From assembly GCA_903813345.2 (NCBI GenBank), contig CAIIXF020000011.1:33160166-33224165 (forward strand): DNA of 64,000 nucleotides. Direction: 5' to 3'. Position numbers and translations under genes: made by a program. A model generated the notes under the pieces. That model ran no database searches and was not told the origin of the DNA. It saw only the letters and a program-made list of their open reading frames with translations. The stretch comes from Owenia fusiformis (lineage: Eukaryota > Annelida > Polychaeta > Sabellida > Oweniidae). This document shows, piece by piece, positions 12,701 to 23,126 of this stretch (the stretch's first letter is position 1; each line of letters begins with the position of its first letter).

Positions 12701-15700
12701 TGGAAGAATACATAGTTTAAAATCAGAATATTCGATATTTACACATTATGGAAGAATACATAGTTTAAAATCAGAATATTTAATAAAGTTGTACTGAAAC
12801 CTCCCAAAAATATTTTCATCTTATTTTGTAATGTGGAACCAATTTAATTGTGACACTTACCCTGGCATCATCAATCCCAGATATAGAAGCCTTGGGTCTG
12901 TCAAGCACCAGGAAAGCAGCCAAGTTAGCAGTGTAAGAGGCCACAATGATCATAGCGAATCCTGCCCACACCATCCCTACTACCCGAGCACTGAAGCTCC
13001 TTGGGGTACCTAAAAACATTGAAAGTTAGAATCAGAGCCCAAGACAGCAATAATTGCATATGATGTGATCATTTCAGAATCACTTTCAAATATTTCTTTC
13101 CATGTTTATTTTCTAAAATAAATTTCACATTATTTTGAAATATTCATGGATTTAAATGTGACTGTTAATTTTTTTTGTAAATACATGTAATTCTCACAAT
13201 AATAGGACTGTTGCATAACATTGCAAAATTTGGTAGATAAGAATAAATAACAAATTATATTAAAATTAAAAATATTATTTCCTAAAACATTTATATTAAA
13301 TATATACAAATATTTTGTCCAGAGAAAAAGTTAAATTTAGTTCAACAAATCATGAGTGGTTCTTCAGGAGGAATTTTAAACAAAAGTAAAATATATAAAT
13401 ACCTTCCCCAATGCCACTGTTAAGCAGCACCCCCCAAGCAAACCAGAGGGCGCTGGAAAGATTCAATGCATCCTCTTCAGTATCATCAGACTTTGCCAGC
13501 TTAAATCGGCCAAATGGACTAAATCTGTCGAGTAAATAGAGCACTAGTGCTACCACATGGACTGAGAGTGCCACCAAGATCCAAAGTGTGTTTTTGAAAG
13601 GTTGCAGGAATGAACCAAGACCAGATTGTGTATTTTCCTGAAAGCAAGAGACAACAATTTAAGATTCTTTTTTAGACTATTGATACAAATTAATGTATGA
13701 TCTTTGATAAATTTCTATTTTTGAGATAATAATTTGTCTGATGATATATTTTGTGATTTCCAAACGAATATTGTCCAGGTGACATTACATCCAAAACAAA
13801 TTTGACAATCATGATTCATCTAAATGGAACATTACTTAAGAAACATAAAACACAATTTTATTTCTCATACAAAGTTAACATTTAGACACACCTTTTTGAC
13901 AAGAATCCTCAAGCCCTGATATTTGAATGGCTTTGAAAAGTCGATATGATCAGCTCTCTCTGGGTTAATTGTTAGTGGAGCCATGATGAGGTCTGCCTTC
14001 CCTTCCTTTACTTCTTGTACCATACCATTCCATGTCTTAGTGTTGGAACCATTTATCTGAAACACAATTATTTAACAACTGTGTATTTTCATCAAAACCC
14101 CTAGTGGGTGTCTGTTAACCTTTCCTATTCAAAAACCCTGAAGATTTATTATTCAACTTCAAAAATAATTGCAAACGTGAATCCTGCATCTTGCCAAAAA
14201 TATTTCTAAAATAAATGCATCATTGAAAAAAGTCATAACCAAATAAAAAATATTGATGTTTTTGGCCGATTCTGGATGTCAAGTACGATAGATTAACATA
14301 CCCGTTCATAACTGCCATATTGTCCATCCGACACAAGATGGAGATCAAAAGTAAAACTGATGTTCAATGCAAGTTGGATCAACAAATCAATGCAGTAGCC
14401 CTCGCAACACATCTCCGTTGTGTTTCCTAAAATGGCAATATGTTAACATGTAAATGGATTCAGCAGCTGAAAGGGTACTGAGAAGGATAATAAGGATAAG
14501 GATAATAGCATATTATATATTATATAGATAAAGAAAGGAATTTCATCAAGATTATTTTCCACGATCCAAGAAAAACTGAAAAAAGATGGCGGCATACTGG
14601 AAATGAAAAGTGAATTTTCAATTTTGATCATACGAAAATATTTTATCATAATTTTACTAGATACAAATAATTGATAATAGGTTTTGGCAAGCAAATGAAG
14701 AGAGTGATGGGCTTGGAAGGAGTACACCTTCAAAGAAGAGTTTTCCTCAGAGACAATAACTCACCAGTTGTTTGATTTTTGAATGGACAGAGGACTCTTC
14801 CATCCTCCACATTACAAGATTCCATTTCAGATAGAGGTTTGGTATACACAAATGGTGTCTCTGCTATGGTCACAACCTAGGAAACCATTAAGAATGTATC
14901 AATGGCCAGCATTAAAACAACCGGTCGTTGTTCCACAAGCAGAAATTATATGTAATTTTATATGTGTACAGTAAAACAATTCTTAGTGGAACACCTTTGG
15001 TACCTCTAAAATGTCTTCCACTTGATAGGTGTTCGAGGTTCATTTATCATAATGTCAGTTGATTTTGCGACTCTGAAAAGCATTCCTCTAACTGAGGTTT
15101 TCCACTTCAAGAGGTTACATTGTAATACATGTATCATGGAATATAAAAATTCATAGTATAGAGCACATTAGCCTTAACACCCCCATAACCAAATGTTACA
15201 TTTTGCATGCTTTATTGTATTAAGCAAATGTATGTCCTTACCTTAAGACGAGTTTCCAGTTTAATCCCTTTTGGTACATCATCTATATTTGGCGGCCATT
15301 TTATTGAACTCGAGTTATCCATGTTAACTGTTAATTGTTTCTGCAATAACAAAAAACACAATATTGTGAATAACCCTTCAGTATTGCAGTATAAAACATA
15401 GAAAAAAGGCATTTTAAATTTTTAAATTTAAAAAAGGTGCAATATATGTGATCAAATTTACAATGACAATATTTCCAATCTAAGTAAATCACAGATGTCT
15501 TTCATTTGAGTATTATAACATTTCAGAGAGATATCAAATTAAAGAAAATTCCTGTTTTTTTGGATATATAATATAGATATTTCTAAAAGTGTCAAACGTA
15601 CAATGGTAGTACACATTACTTTGGCTGGAAATGACAAAATAGATGGATGGACAGATGGGAACACATTGATGACTGGCTGGGTGGAGGGCTTCATTCAATA

Positions 15701-18700
15701 TCCCAATGGAACTAAGTTTGTTGGTATAGTAAAAGATGTTACTAACCGTGCGTCTAATTTCCCTAACATAGGTTTTTCCAATGACAACAGGACCATTTTC
15801 CTGGATGTTGACAATGTTATACAGCGGTTGAACTCTATCCCCATCCTTAGAGAACTTAATGCTTCCAGTTTGCCCATAATCAAGGACTTGCTTTATCAAT
15901 TCACTGGAAATAGGAAAAATAAAAGTTATTATTGTGCCATAAACATACATACATCAATATATTTAAACATGCATCAATAAATCTAAAAACATGCATGTAT
16001 CAATTAAAATCTAAAATGTTTCTTCCAGTCATAATCTGTGTAATAAGACATTTAAATGTAGTGATCATCAATCCTTTCTTAACATTTCATAACTTGTTCA
16101 ACTCTTTCATAATTCGTGTAGATTGCATTAAAATTGTCTAAGTATTTTTGGTGCATTTAAACTTGGAATTGTTTATTTGGAAATGTTATGGACAGAACTG
16201 ATCTCCTTGATTCATGGAGGACTAAAAATTTAAAAAAATTTAAATACAAAAGATTTTAATTTGATCGCTATTAAGTCAGACAGAAAAACATCCATGAGAT
16301 ATATAAGAACATCATTCTATTTGATAACACTTACTCGTAGACCAACTCTCCTCCAAGCACAGTCTCATCCTCTTCTACCCATGGGTAAGCCTCACAATCT
16401 GTAGGAGCCTCAATTAGTGAAACTTTTGGATTCATGTAGATAGACTGGAAAGCTTTAGCAATTATTTGTAGACTGTCTCTAATGTGTTTTTCTTCTTCCA
16501 TCCAGTCTACTAGGCTTGCCCCTAGGAAACCTAAATAAAAAAGTAAATTATACACTCAGGGCTTTTTAAGCAGCAGGCAACAGGCAATTTTCAACGGTTG
16601 TTTTCACAAAATCGCCTGCTGTTTTTAGGGACTTTTCAACTTTTCCATGTTAAATTTATAATTTCCATTTATTTTGCCTGTTGTTTTCATTTATTTAGTC
16701 TGTTGTGAGAAATTCTGCCCCTGACACTATTGATTATTTTTGTTGTTGCCTGTGATGAAATATGTGACTAAACTGAAACAGGTTATTTCATTCAATTCTT
16801 CAAGATACATGATTTTTCTCTGACTAAAAACCATTCTCAGTTACTCCTATATAAGATAATTTGTTCATTATGGAGTTTAAGATTGCATATAAAACCGAAA
16901 CGCCAACCTATACGTATGATCAATCGTCAATTCAAATGCATCGCTTAAATGTTTTCCATTCACGTTAAGGTTGTGAAAAACATTACAAGCTTAAACTCCC
17001 TATTATTTACAAAATTTACCTATGGGTACATCTGGTAGTGTGAGAAGTTGCTCTGTTACTATCCAAGCATAACCAGGCTGGGTGAGATTCAATGCTACAG
17101 CATCACGTATGATATTCTGGCCATCTTCTCGACTACAATAAAGTAGATGAGAAATATGATTTCAAAATTGGTAATGATAAACCTTTGGAAGAAAACAATC
17201 GATTAAATATAAAATGAAAACCTTATATTATAAATTAATTATGCTTTACTGCATTCTAGCATTGGACAGAACAGAATTGGAATAGATTCCAAAACTTGCC
17301 TTCATAATTTGCAACTCTCAAAATCTCATACCTAATTGGCTTACTACATGTATTGTAAATACAAAATCTTCAGACATTCTATATTTTCAGTTCTAGGATA
17401 AGAGTATGGCAGATCAAAATAATTTATGAATCAGTTTATTGCATATGAAAACTCTATAAAGTAAACTCAACATTTTTATCTACTTTTATTGGTTTTGTTT
17501 ATTCAATTTACATAAGCAAGTTTTCAAATGTTCTTTACAGAGAATGATAAACTCTATGAAATATCTGAACACTGAGTCCTCTTGAGCGTCCTCTGAAAGT
17601 CCATTTCTGAAGGTAAAATTAATTGCTCAGATTGGACAAGAACTCCTTTTCCTGCAAGCCTTCATTGTTATGATTCACTGCCAAATTAATAACTATGAGT
17701 TACAAAAGAAGTTACAAACAGTACTTACTCAGCATATAGTAGGATAACCCTAGTAGTTAACTCTATGATATCTGTGTCCAACAGCTCAGACATATAGCTA
17801 TCCAAACCTGGAGTCAATGCTATGGTTTTTTCAATCTAAAATTAAAGGACAATTGAAAATAATTTTCAAACCAATTCTAATACCAACTTAATTCATGGAA
17901 AAGTAAAAGTACAACAACGATATAATGATTAGAGAGAGAAGAAATATAAGAGAGGAACTGTAGATAGGGACTTTGTTTCATATTCTAACTCTATTTTAGA
18001 GGTGATTAAGATTTCAAAATCAAAGCTACATGTATATCTGCCCTATTTGTCGTTTAAATTACTAATAGCACTGGACCTCAGGCTAACAAATGGTCCTTAT
18101 CACCAAAAATCAATTTGGATCCTTGATTCTAAGATTCCCAATGAAACTTGGTGATGTGCAAATATTTTAAGCTGTAGTTGTAGTCTATTGGATTCTAGAT
18201 GCAGATTTGGAACTGCAGGGATATTAATATGAAGACTTATTGATTTTCTAGTTTAGAAGCTAAGACACTCGCAAGTGATATTTTATGTGATATGTGAAAT
18301 TGGAGGAAAAGTCAATCCGCATGTATGCAATATTCTTAAGTGTCAAAGCGGTCCATTCGATATTTCTCACATAAGCTATATTGTGACAAAAGCCTTTCCA
18401 CTTCATATGGCAGACACATTAATATCACAGTACCCTTTTTCAGGTTTTCTCCTATACTCTTACAATAAAACTTGTTTTTTACCTTATCTTTAACCAGTCG
18501 GATCTTGGGTAGCTTCCAAATAAGAATTGTTGTCATGGCACTTTCTCGCTTCAAAATGTCGCTGGCATAAATTCTATGTGAACTCCCATTACATAAAAGG
18601 CTCAGACTCTTACATTAAGGATCATTAAGATCTGATAAGTATCAAAACTGTTAAATTGTCTCTCTTAATCAGAGGTAATAATGATTTTTAACTTATTGAT

Positions 18701-21700
18701 CTCAGGGTATTGAGAAGTTGTTTCAGCAGTTTTTGCAAAGATATACTAATAGCATTTCCATTTCCCCCAAGAGGCTAATAACTACATTATGTGTTGTTTA
18801 AATGAGTTCAAGCTCTCCTACTGAATAACATTAGATTCATGATCTTAGAGAGTATTAGTTGGTGGAAGTTCAACAATGCCATTAACATTTATCTCAGAGG
18901 CATGCACAAAGGGATTTTTACTTTATCTCAGACATGCATGTACAACAAGGGTGCTTGCACATTACAGAGATTTTTCATGTTTCAATATGAACCGTATTGT
19001 CAAGAATTAAAGCATCATCATAATCCAATCGCAGGGCTCCAAGATATCTTCTTTACATGTGATTGGAGAAACGAATTCAGCAGCTTGTTTTTGGAGGATG
19101 TAAAACGTGGGTAATTCTAAATATCAAAATCAAAAAGTTCAATGTTTAGTACCTTCATATTTTTGTAGTCCATTCTGTTTTGAAATTCTGCCAAAATAGC
19201 TCTGCCATCGTGATCGGCTGTGTGGAGGAATATAACGCTCTTCCATTTAAAATGACGCACCAAGTTCACCCAAATCTCTGCCTGTTCAGAGAATGGTGGG
19301 ACCGTCCTCATAAAAAATGGATGTATTCCCTACAATAACATCGTAATCAATTTGTAAATCTTAATCTAGTTTATAAGTCACAATGCAGGGCATCCATATA
19401 TTTTATCTTCAGTTCATCTTTATAAAGGTCCACGTGCAGTATGGCAAGTGATTTTAGACCGTCATATATCTTTCACAATGAGTACTTTCTGGGCATGAAT
19501 AATATGTTTTCTTTCAAGTGAAGTCCCCATGATGATAAAAATATCAATCGAACAATTAGAAAGTTATAAATAGGGACCCACCGTCAACAATTTTTCAAAA
19601 TGTTGAACTTATTTGCTCAAAAGAGGATCTTCTTTTTCTAATTTTTATTGCAGGAAAAGATTATTCAAAAAGGGGTCTAAAACATCTTCAAAAGTAGAAT
19701 GGTATTCTGTATTGAGAGACTAGTTTTGAAGACATCAATTTTCGATGACCAAAAGCATGCTGAAAACAATGGATAGCATGAGTTTTCACTATGGGAAAAT
19801 AACATGGGAAATATGGTTTTTAACTTTATCGCATTTCAATACCCATCCGCTTTTCAGAAGTTATTAATATAGTGTAGAAGAAAATGTTGATATATTTAAA
19901 TTGAGAAAAACACGATCCTCTTAAGAAAATAAGCCTTACATTTTTTTAAAAAGTGACAAGGTGGGGTTCTTATCCATAATTTTTCAGAGAGTTGGACTGA
20001 TATTTTACTATCATGGGGACTTCACTTTAAAGAAAACATATTGTTTTAATAAAAACCACTGTATTTATAACCAGAAAGTATACTCATGGTGAAACATGTG
20101 GCTGTCTAAAATCACTTGCCATACTGCACATGGACCTTTAATCTTATTTTTAGTAAAAATGAATAAAGATGTCTGAAAGGCTAAACCAAAAAATTGTGGA
20201 ACTTTAATTCTACAGGTTTCCAGAAATATACATGTTTTATTAGACTGTAGAACATTAAACACACAGGGCAGTTTTCAAGAAGCAGAACAAATTATAAGTG
20301 GATTAGGAAATGTTATTTCAAGATCCAACTTACTTGCTATTTGATCAGCTGTAATGATGATATAAATGTGTTATCTGAGGCTAGAGTAAATAAAAATATT
20401 TTTAGATGTCCATGTGGCATTCATGGATAATGTTTAACACAATCTAACTTACTTTAGCCTTAAATCAGACCAGGATGTTTATCTGTTTTCACTTAGTAGC
20501 TATGTGTATATTTATTCATGGATGTCTATTAGAATATATAAATTCATCTAATATTGCTTGAAATTCTAAAGGGTATGATTTCATCTTTACACTTAGTTTT
20601 GTTGCTAAAGTATTGCTGGGGAAAGTATTTATGGTTAATGAATTGATATAACCAAAAAGGCAGTCAAGAACATAGAAATTATGAAAAAATCACATTTTTG
20701 ATTGCATCTTTGGGAAAATTTGAAATTCAATTCATATGTTCTTCATAATTTAAATAAGACATTTAAAAAATAACATTAGTCAAAGGTGAAGATAACAAAC
20801 AAGCTTTTCTAGAAATGTTAATTTTCTATTTCTGTCTAGCTTTTGCAGGGGGGTTCACTTTTACAAAATTCGCTTGAACACTCAAACCCTCGACCCCCCC
20901 CCTCCCAGCAGCTACAGTATGGGCCTGTAAAAGATTTGACTTTCCTGCTTCATAAGTTGAGCACATTTCTCTACTCCCTTGACTCCCTTGTTAACAATGT
21001 ACTTTTGGTATTTCCAAAGCTGAGAAAAGTGCCAGTGGCCAAAATTATCTTTGATGACATATCCATGACTAAAGAAAAATAGTAACAATTTTCATCTTAT
21101 GCCTGACAAAAACTCTCCAGACACTCCAAAGGATAGTGAAGAGAGTTATTGTTATTGAGAAAAAGAATATTGTTTTTGAACATTCTTTCAATCTTATGGC
21201 ACTAAGACTTATTTCATGTACATGTATATGGATCTGGTGAGGCCTCAGGCCCTGGGGTTTTTCATGGGACTAAAAACAGTCTTTATTAGGGCTCACTCTA
21301 TTTATAAAATTGATTACAAAGCCATTATTTAAAAAAAATTGCCAAATACATGTACTATGGGTTTTTGACCACCCTCTCTTGTCAATTTCCATATCCCCCT
21401 TGTTATTTAGACAACATCAATAGGTTTGCATGTATTTACATTACCTTATCAGAAAAGATGCTTTCTCTGGCAGAGAGTCCAATTACAGGAATCATATAAT
21501 ATCCACAAGTGAACGATACAGCTATGGGTGACAACTCCTGACTTGGCGGATGACTGGCTAATACTGTATAAACCTGCTTTGAGAGTAAATTGCTACATGT
21601 GGACTGAGCTGCACGAATTGGATTCTCTTGCATGACTAAAGACGTGGCATTAAAAACAACACCTTGGGGTAGCGCCCCTAGTTCCCGATTCAGATCTCTA

Positions 21701-21858
21701 ACAGCCTGGTGAAATACATCCTCACTTTCTTGGGAACTAAGCACAGCTCCGATCATAATTTGCTTGGGATTGATCACAGGATCGCTATACGATGAGACAG
21801 ATGTTGATGAAATACATAAGCAAATCCCAAGAAGGATGAGTCTGTGATATATTGCCAT
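643..21858 (-). CDS. GRIN1: NMDA-type ionotropic glutamate receptor subunit 1 (GluN1), multi-exon gene, 3' end off window
   Basis: Obligatory glycine/D-serine-binding subunit of the NMDA receptor, a postsynaptic Ca2+-permeable channel. Coding exons in transcript order: 21858-21445, 19329-19153, 17835-17729, 17132-17020, 16530-16335, 15903-15747, 15340-15242, 14876-14765, 14426-14302, 14056-13892, 13637-13403, 13009-12861, 12424-12270, 11963-11788, 10571-10467, 10301-10156, then alternative tail exons 7485-7402 and/or 726-643. Every junction has AG/GT and keeps phase; with one tail exon this gives 905 codons (rat GluN1 938). Visible: signal peptide, amino-terminal domain, S1 ([15 protein letters not shown]), M2 with [12 protein letters not shown] (channel Asn kept), M3 [16 protein letters not shown]2 with FIWDS, M4. 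Glycine-site Pro, Thr and Arg of APLTINPER and the Asp of FIWDS are kept; the Ser688 position is Ala. Disulfide cysteines (SCNV, LCPF, CC, YCDL, DCEE) are kept. The terminal exon is missing. Identity is firm; exon ends are inferred, and 15747 is the least certain donor. Confidence 0.95.
1143..1391. repeat. Inverted and direct 14-bp repeat, three copies
   Basis: CCAGCTTGGGGGAG at 1143-1156, its exact reverse complement at 1188-1201 and again at 1378-1391. The first two form a potential hairpin with a 31-base loop. It lies in the long GRIN1 tail intron; function unknown, probably a small foldback element remnant. Confidence 0.7.
2778..2960. repeat. Tandem duplication, two copies of about 91 bp
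   Basis: The segment starting AGTTCTTTTCTATCAATTAA occurs twice in a row with a 91-base period and almost no differences, so the duplication is recent. Intronic to GRIN1. Confidence 0.85.
4705..5367 (+). CDS. Ependymin-related secreted glycoprotein
   Basis: 220-residue protein of the ependymin/EPDR family: secreted, lysosomal or extracellular-matrix proteins with a lipid-binding fold, common in molluscs, echinoderms and fish. An N-terminal signal peptide ends near TCTSA. Then come the family Cys-Cys ([10 protein letters not shown]), a possible glycosylation site (ANIT), further single cysteines (KTCNV, ERCIPD, DTCIPV, LECGI) and the usual ending of the type [11 protein letters not shown]. 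The length is typical (about 200-220). I start at ATG 4705; a GTG in frame just upstream is not a eukaryotic start. A TTCTGACAG acceptor ends at 4702, so the 5'UTR probably lies in an upstream exon, while the coding part is one exon. The gene lies antisense inside the GRIN1 tail intron. Confidence 0.9.
   Translation: MDLMMFVLLGLILATCTSAVPRNHRNENLVLYENPPPKCCTPYQWHANITQVQVFEFRHRHPTEQKTIIGGHMWFDGKDEKTALRINVLNGGPQVITIIQDFKANKRYGINNEKKTCNVMPTVYPKPERCIPDDAEFLGEEILGKSLKVNSWKASFKGKTYQVGKLFTMTDTCIPVTSIMAGELSSSQLECGILMTTTTSNFIEGIKDFSIFDIPDYCNK
5690..5695 (+). terminator. Polyadenylation signal AATAAA for the ependymin-related gene
   Basis: AATAAA about 320 bases past the stop codon, in an A-rich stretch. 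It is the first good signal downstream; the cleavage site is not shown. Confidence 0.5.
7183..7326 (-). repeat. Dispersed repeat family R1, copy a (reverse orientation)
   Basis: Reverse-orientation copy of a roughly 150-bp interspersed element that also occurs at about 33560, 37760, 39740 and 43748. Recognisable parts are GTCACCACC next to its inverse, a TCTCCAACTTT block, a TCTGTAACAAATG block and the end GTGACATTTTGCATGTT..CCTTGTTT. In this copy, the TTGTTACAGATG block is duplicated. Confidence 0.7.
7402..7485 (-). CDS. GRIN1: GRIN1 alternative tail exon A (84 bp)
   Basis: 28 codons between a TTTCAG acceptor and a CTA|GTAAGA donor, phase 0 at both ends. The peptide opens with the basic run KRKKRRQEF and contains an Asn-Gly near residue 21. 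If the donor is skipped, the frame stops 13 bases later at 7389-7387, so it could also serve as a short terminal exon. It matches exon B (643-726) in length, phase, basic start and Asn-Gly position. Assignment to GRIN1 rests on phase, strand, order and the basic tail character, not on close homology. Confidence 0.65.
9091..9391. repeat. 30-bp minisatellite, 10 copies
   Basis: Ten head-to-tail 30-base units beginning AGTTTGTTAGTGCAACACTA, differing at only a few positions (TACAC/TATAC, one TTAG to TAAG). Because 30 is a multiple of 3 and the unit has no stop in some frames, both strands show artificial open frames. Intronic to GRIN1. Confidence 0.95.
10156..10301 (-). CDS. GRIN1: GRIN1 exon carrying M4 and proximal cytoplasmic tail
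   Basis: Last constant coding exon in the window. It encodes M4 (residues around [20 protein letters not shown]) followed by the conserved juxtamembrane AYKRHRG and a charged helical segment ending RWRSNIE. It ends in phase 0 at GAG|GTATTG, and both 84-bp tail exons downstream start in phase 0 with Lys-Arg, as expected for the basic C0-like tail. Confidence 0.93.
10862..11565. mobile_element. About 700-bp element with 12-bp terminal inverted repeats and internal degenerate repeats
   Basis: Ends are ATCCCACCGAAC (10862-10873) and its exact inverse GTTCGGTGGGAT (11554-11565). The inside is built of three or four diverged units of about 110-130 bases, each containing CATATAAAATTTGAACCAAAT, a GAGTTATCAA..TTACATTTTTTAC block and GCCATCTTGAAAAT. 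Near the right end is a CGACGAACGGACGGATGGAC segment. No protein is encoded. It looks like a non-autonomous element (MITE-like or foldback) in the GRIN1 intron between the exons at 11788 and 10571. Confidence 0.7.
12690..12783. repeat. Tandem duplication, two copies of 46 bp
   Basis: TTTACACATTATGGAAGAAT and the following bases are repeated 46 bases later with one or two changes, inside a GRIN1 intron. Confidence 0.85.
12861..13009 (-). CDS. GRIN1: GRIN1 exon carrying M3 gate
   Basis: Exon 12. It encodes [20 protein letters not shown] and the gate signature [15 protein letters not shown], shared by essentially all ionotropic glutamate receptors, then the start of S2 (SISGIDDAR). It joins in phase to the flanking exons: GIGEG spans the upstream junction and DAR/LRNP the downstream one. 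Confidence 0.93.
13403..13637 (-). CDS. GRIN1: GRIN1 exon carrying M1 and the pore loop M2
   Basis: Exon 11 of the gene, phase 0 in and phase 1 out. It encodes M1 ([21 protein letters not shown]), an acidic linker ([10 protein letters not shown]) and the re-entrant pore loop [17 protein letters not shown]. The Asn of LLNSGIG is the N-site that sets Ca2+ permeability and Mg2+ block in rat GluN1, so this subunit should behave as a standard GluN1 pore. Confidence 0.93.
19433..20140. mobile_element. 708-bp non-autonomous element with ~125-bp terminal inverted repeats
   Basis: The left end TAAAGGTCCACGTGCAGTAT and following TGGCAAGTGATTTTAGAC return inverted at 20140-20100, and the match continues inward through ..TTTCTTTCAAGTGAAGTCCC at about 19511-19531 to the inverse at about 20010-20030. 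The interior has no usable frame. This fits a MITE-like DNA element in GRIN1 intron 1. Confidence 0.75.
21445..21858 (-). CDS. GRIN1: GRIN1 coding exon 1: signal peptide and start of amino-terminal domain
   Basis: 138 codons from ATG at 21858 to a GTAATG donor. A hydrophobic leader (residues about 5-20) is a signal peptide. The amino-terminal (LIVBP-like) domain follows, with the Cys of STCSNLL matching the rat GluN1 C79 region and [14 protein letters not shown] matching the well-conserved VIGLSARDSIFSDK stretch. A good acceptor (TTTTCAG) lies 61 bases upstream of the ATG at about 21922, so there is probably a 5'UTR intron; a CAG|GTATGA donor ending at about 22464 could close an upstream non-coding exon, but this is only a guess. 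Confidence 0.93.
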
Positions 21859-22542
21859 TTTGAGGCAATTAGTATGGCCTTGTTTCTACAAGTAAATTTC
21901 AGCTTCCCTCAACTCATGACTGAAAATCAAATAAGAATAGAATTATTCATTAGGCAAATTGTCCAACCAATGAATATGTCCAGAGAATCTATTCTGTGGC
22001 AACATTTAGCACCTGGTATGTAGATTATAGAATATTATACCACAGGTTAACCTACATGTAAGTATATTGGGGGTTAACATTATATCATAGCTCTATACAG
22101 TTCATAACTTTCTAAAGTACTCAAGACAAGAATTTACTAAAATATTGAAGATATATTGCCCACGGTGTGTCTTCTAAAGGATGTTGTCAGAATTAGACAA
22201 ACTTTGTGATATTAGAGTCAAATATTAATGTTGTTTACATATACTCCTGTATATGTTTACATGTGCAAATAGTCAAATCTATGCTGAGACCTACAAACTA
22301 ATTAAAGTTAGAGATACAGTCGGAGACATTAATAAACCTCAACCATCAAAAGTTGTCACAATGAGCTAAATTCTAAGTTTCATGTCTCAAACTCCCTCAA
22401 GCCGTAGAAAAATAATTCCCGTTCACACTAAGTAGCACAATAAATGAATCCAAAGCTTCATACCTGCAAATGGAGTGTAAAATGATGGATAAATTCCTAC
22501 CAAATCGAACAAATGTTTTCATGAATCGCCATGTTTGTGATC

Positions 22543-22672
22543 CAAGGAGGATTGACTCCCAGAATGCAACATCAGTTAACCTTATTTACCTCGTGACAGG
22601 TTTCAAAATGTCGGAACAGCATTTTGAAAGTTGGCACGTGTCATGTTGCATTCTGGGAGCCAATCCTCCTTG
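22543..22672. repeat. Inverted repeat, 30-bp arms
   Basis: The arms start CAAGGAGGATTGACTCCCAG (22543-22572) and return inverted at 22643-22672 with one mismatch, giving a 70-base loop. Located just upstream of the probable GRIN1 leader exon. Confidence 0.85.
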
Positions 22673-23126
22673 CGGAGTAATCGGGCTCCAAAATCACCTC
22701 AACATTTGAAGAGTCGGAATTAACATGTAAATATCACTTCAAATTTTTAAGTTCCTATTTGTCATTATGGACACAAATTCCACTATATTTGTACGTTCCG
22801 TGACGGAGAAAATAGAGCACTCAATGTCTCACAGAATGTATTTTTCATAGTGGTTGTAATTATTTATGTTCACCACTTTAGGCTAATCTTTTACAGATGT
22901 AAATGAAATGAAACTCTTTCCAAAGAATATAAATTTATGCATTTATCTTTTATAAAATCCATACATGCTATCTCAAGACAGCACAAGTCATATATGTATA
23001 ATATAGAAGCAAAAGCATGAAGTCTGATGATAGTACATACAGTGTATATTCTCAAGATTTCATACATCTACGACTTGTGAATTCTAGACATCTATTTTCC
23101 TTTTAAAATACGAAGTGTCTGGAGTA

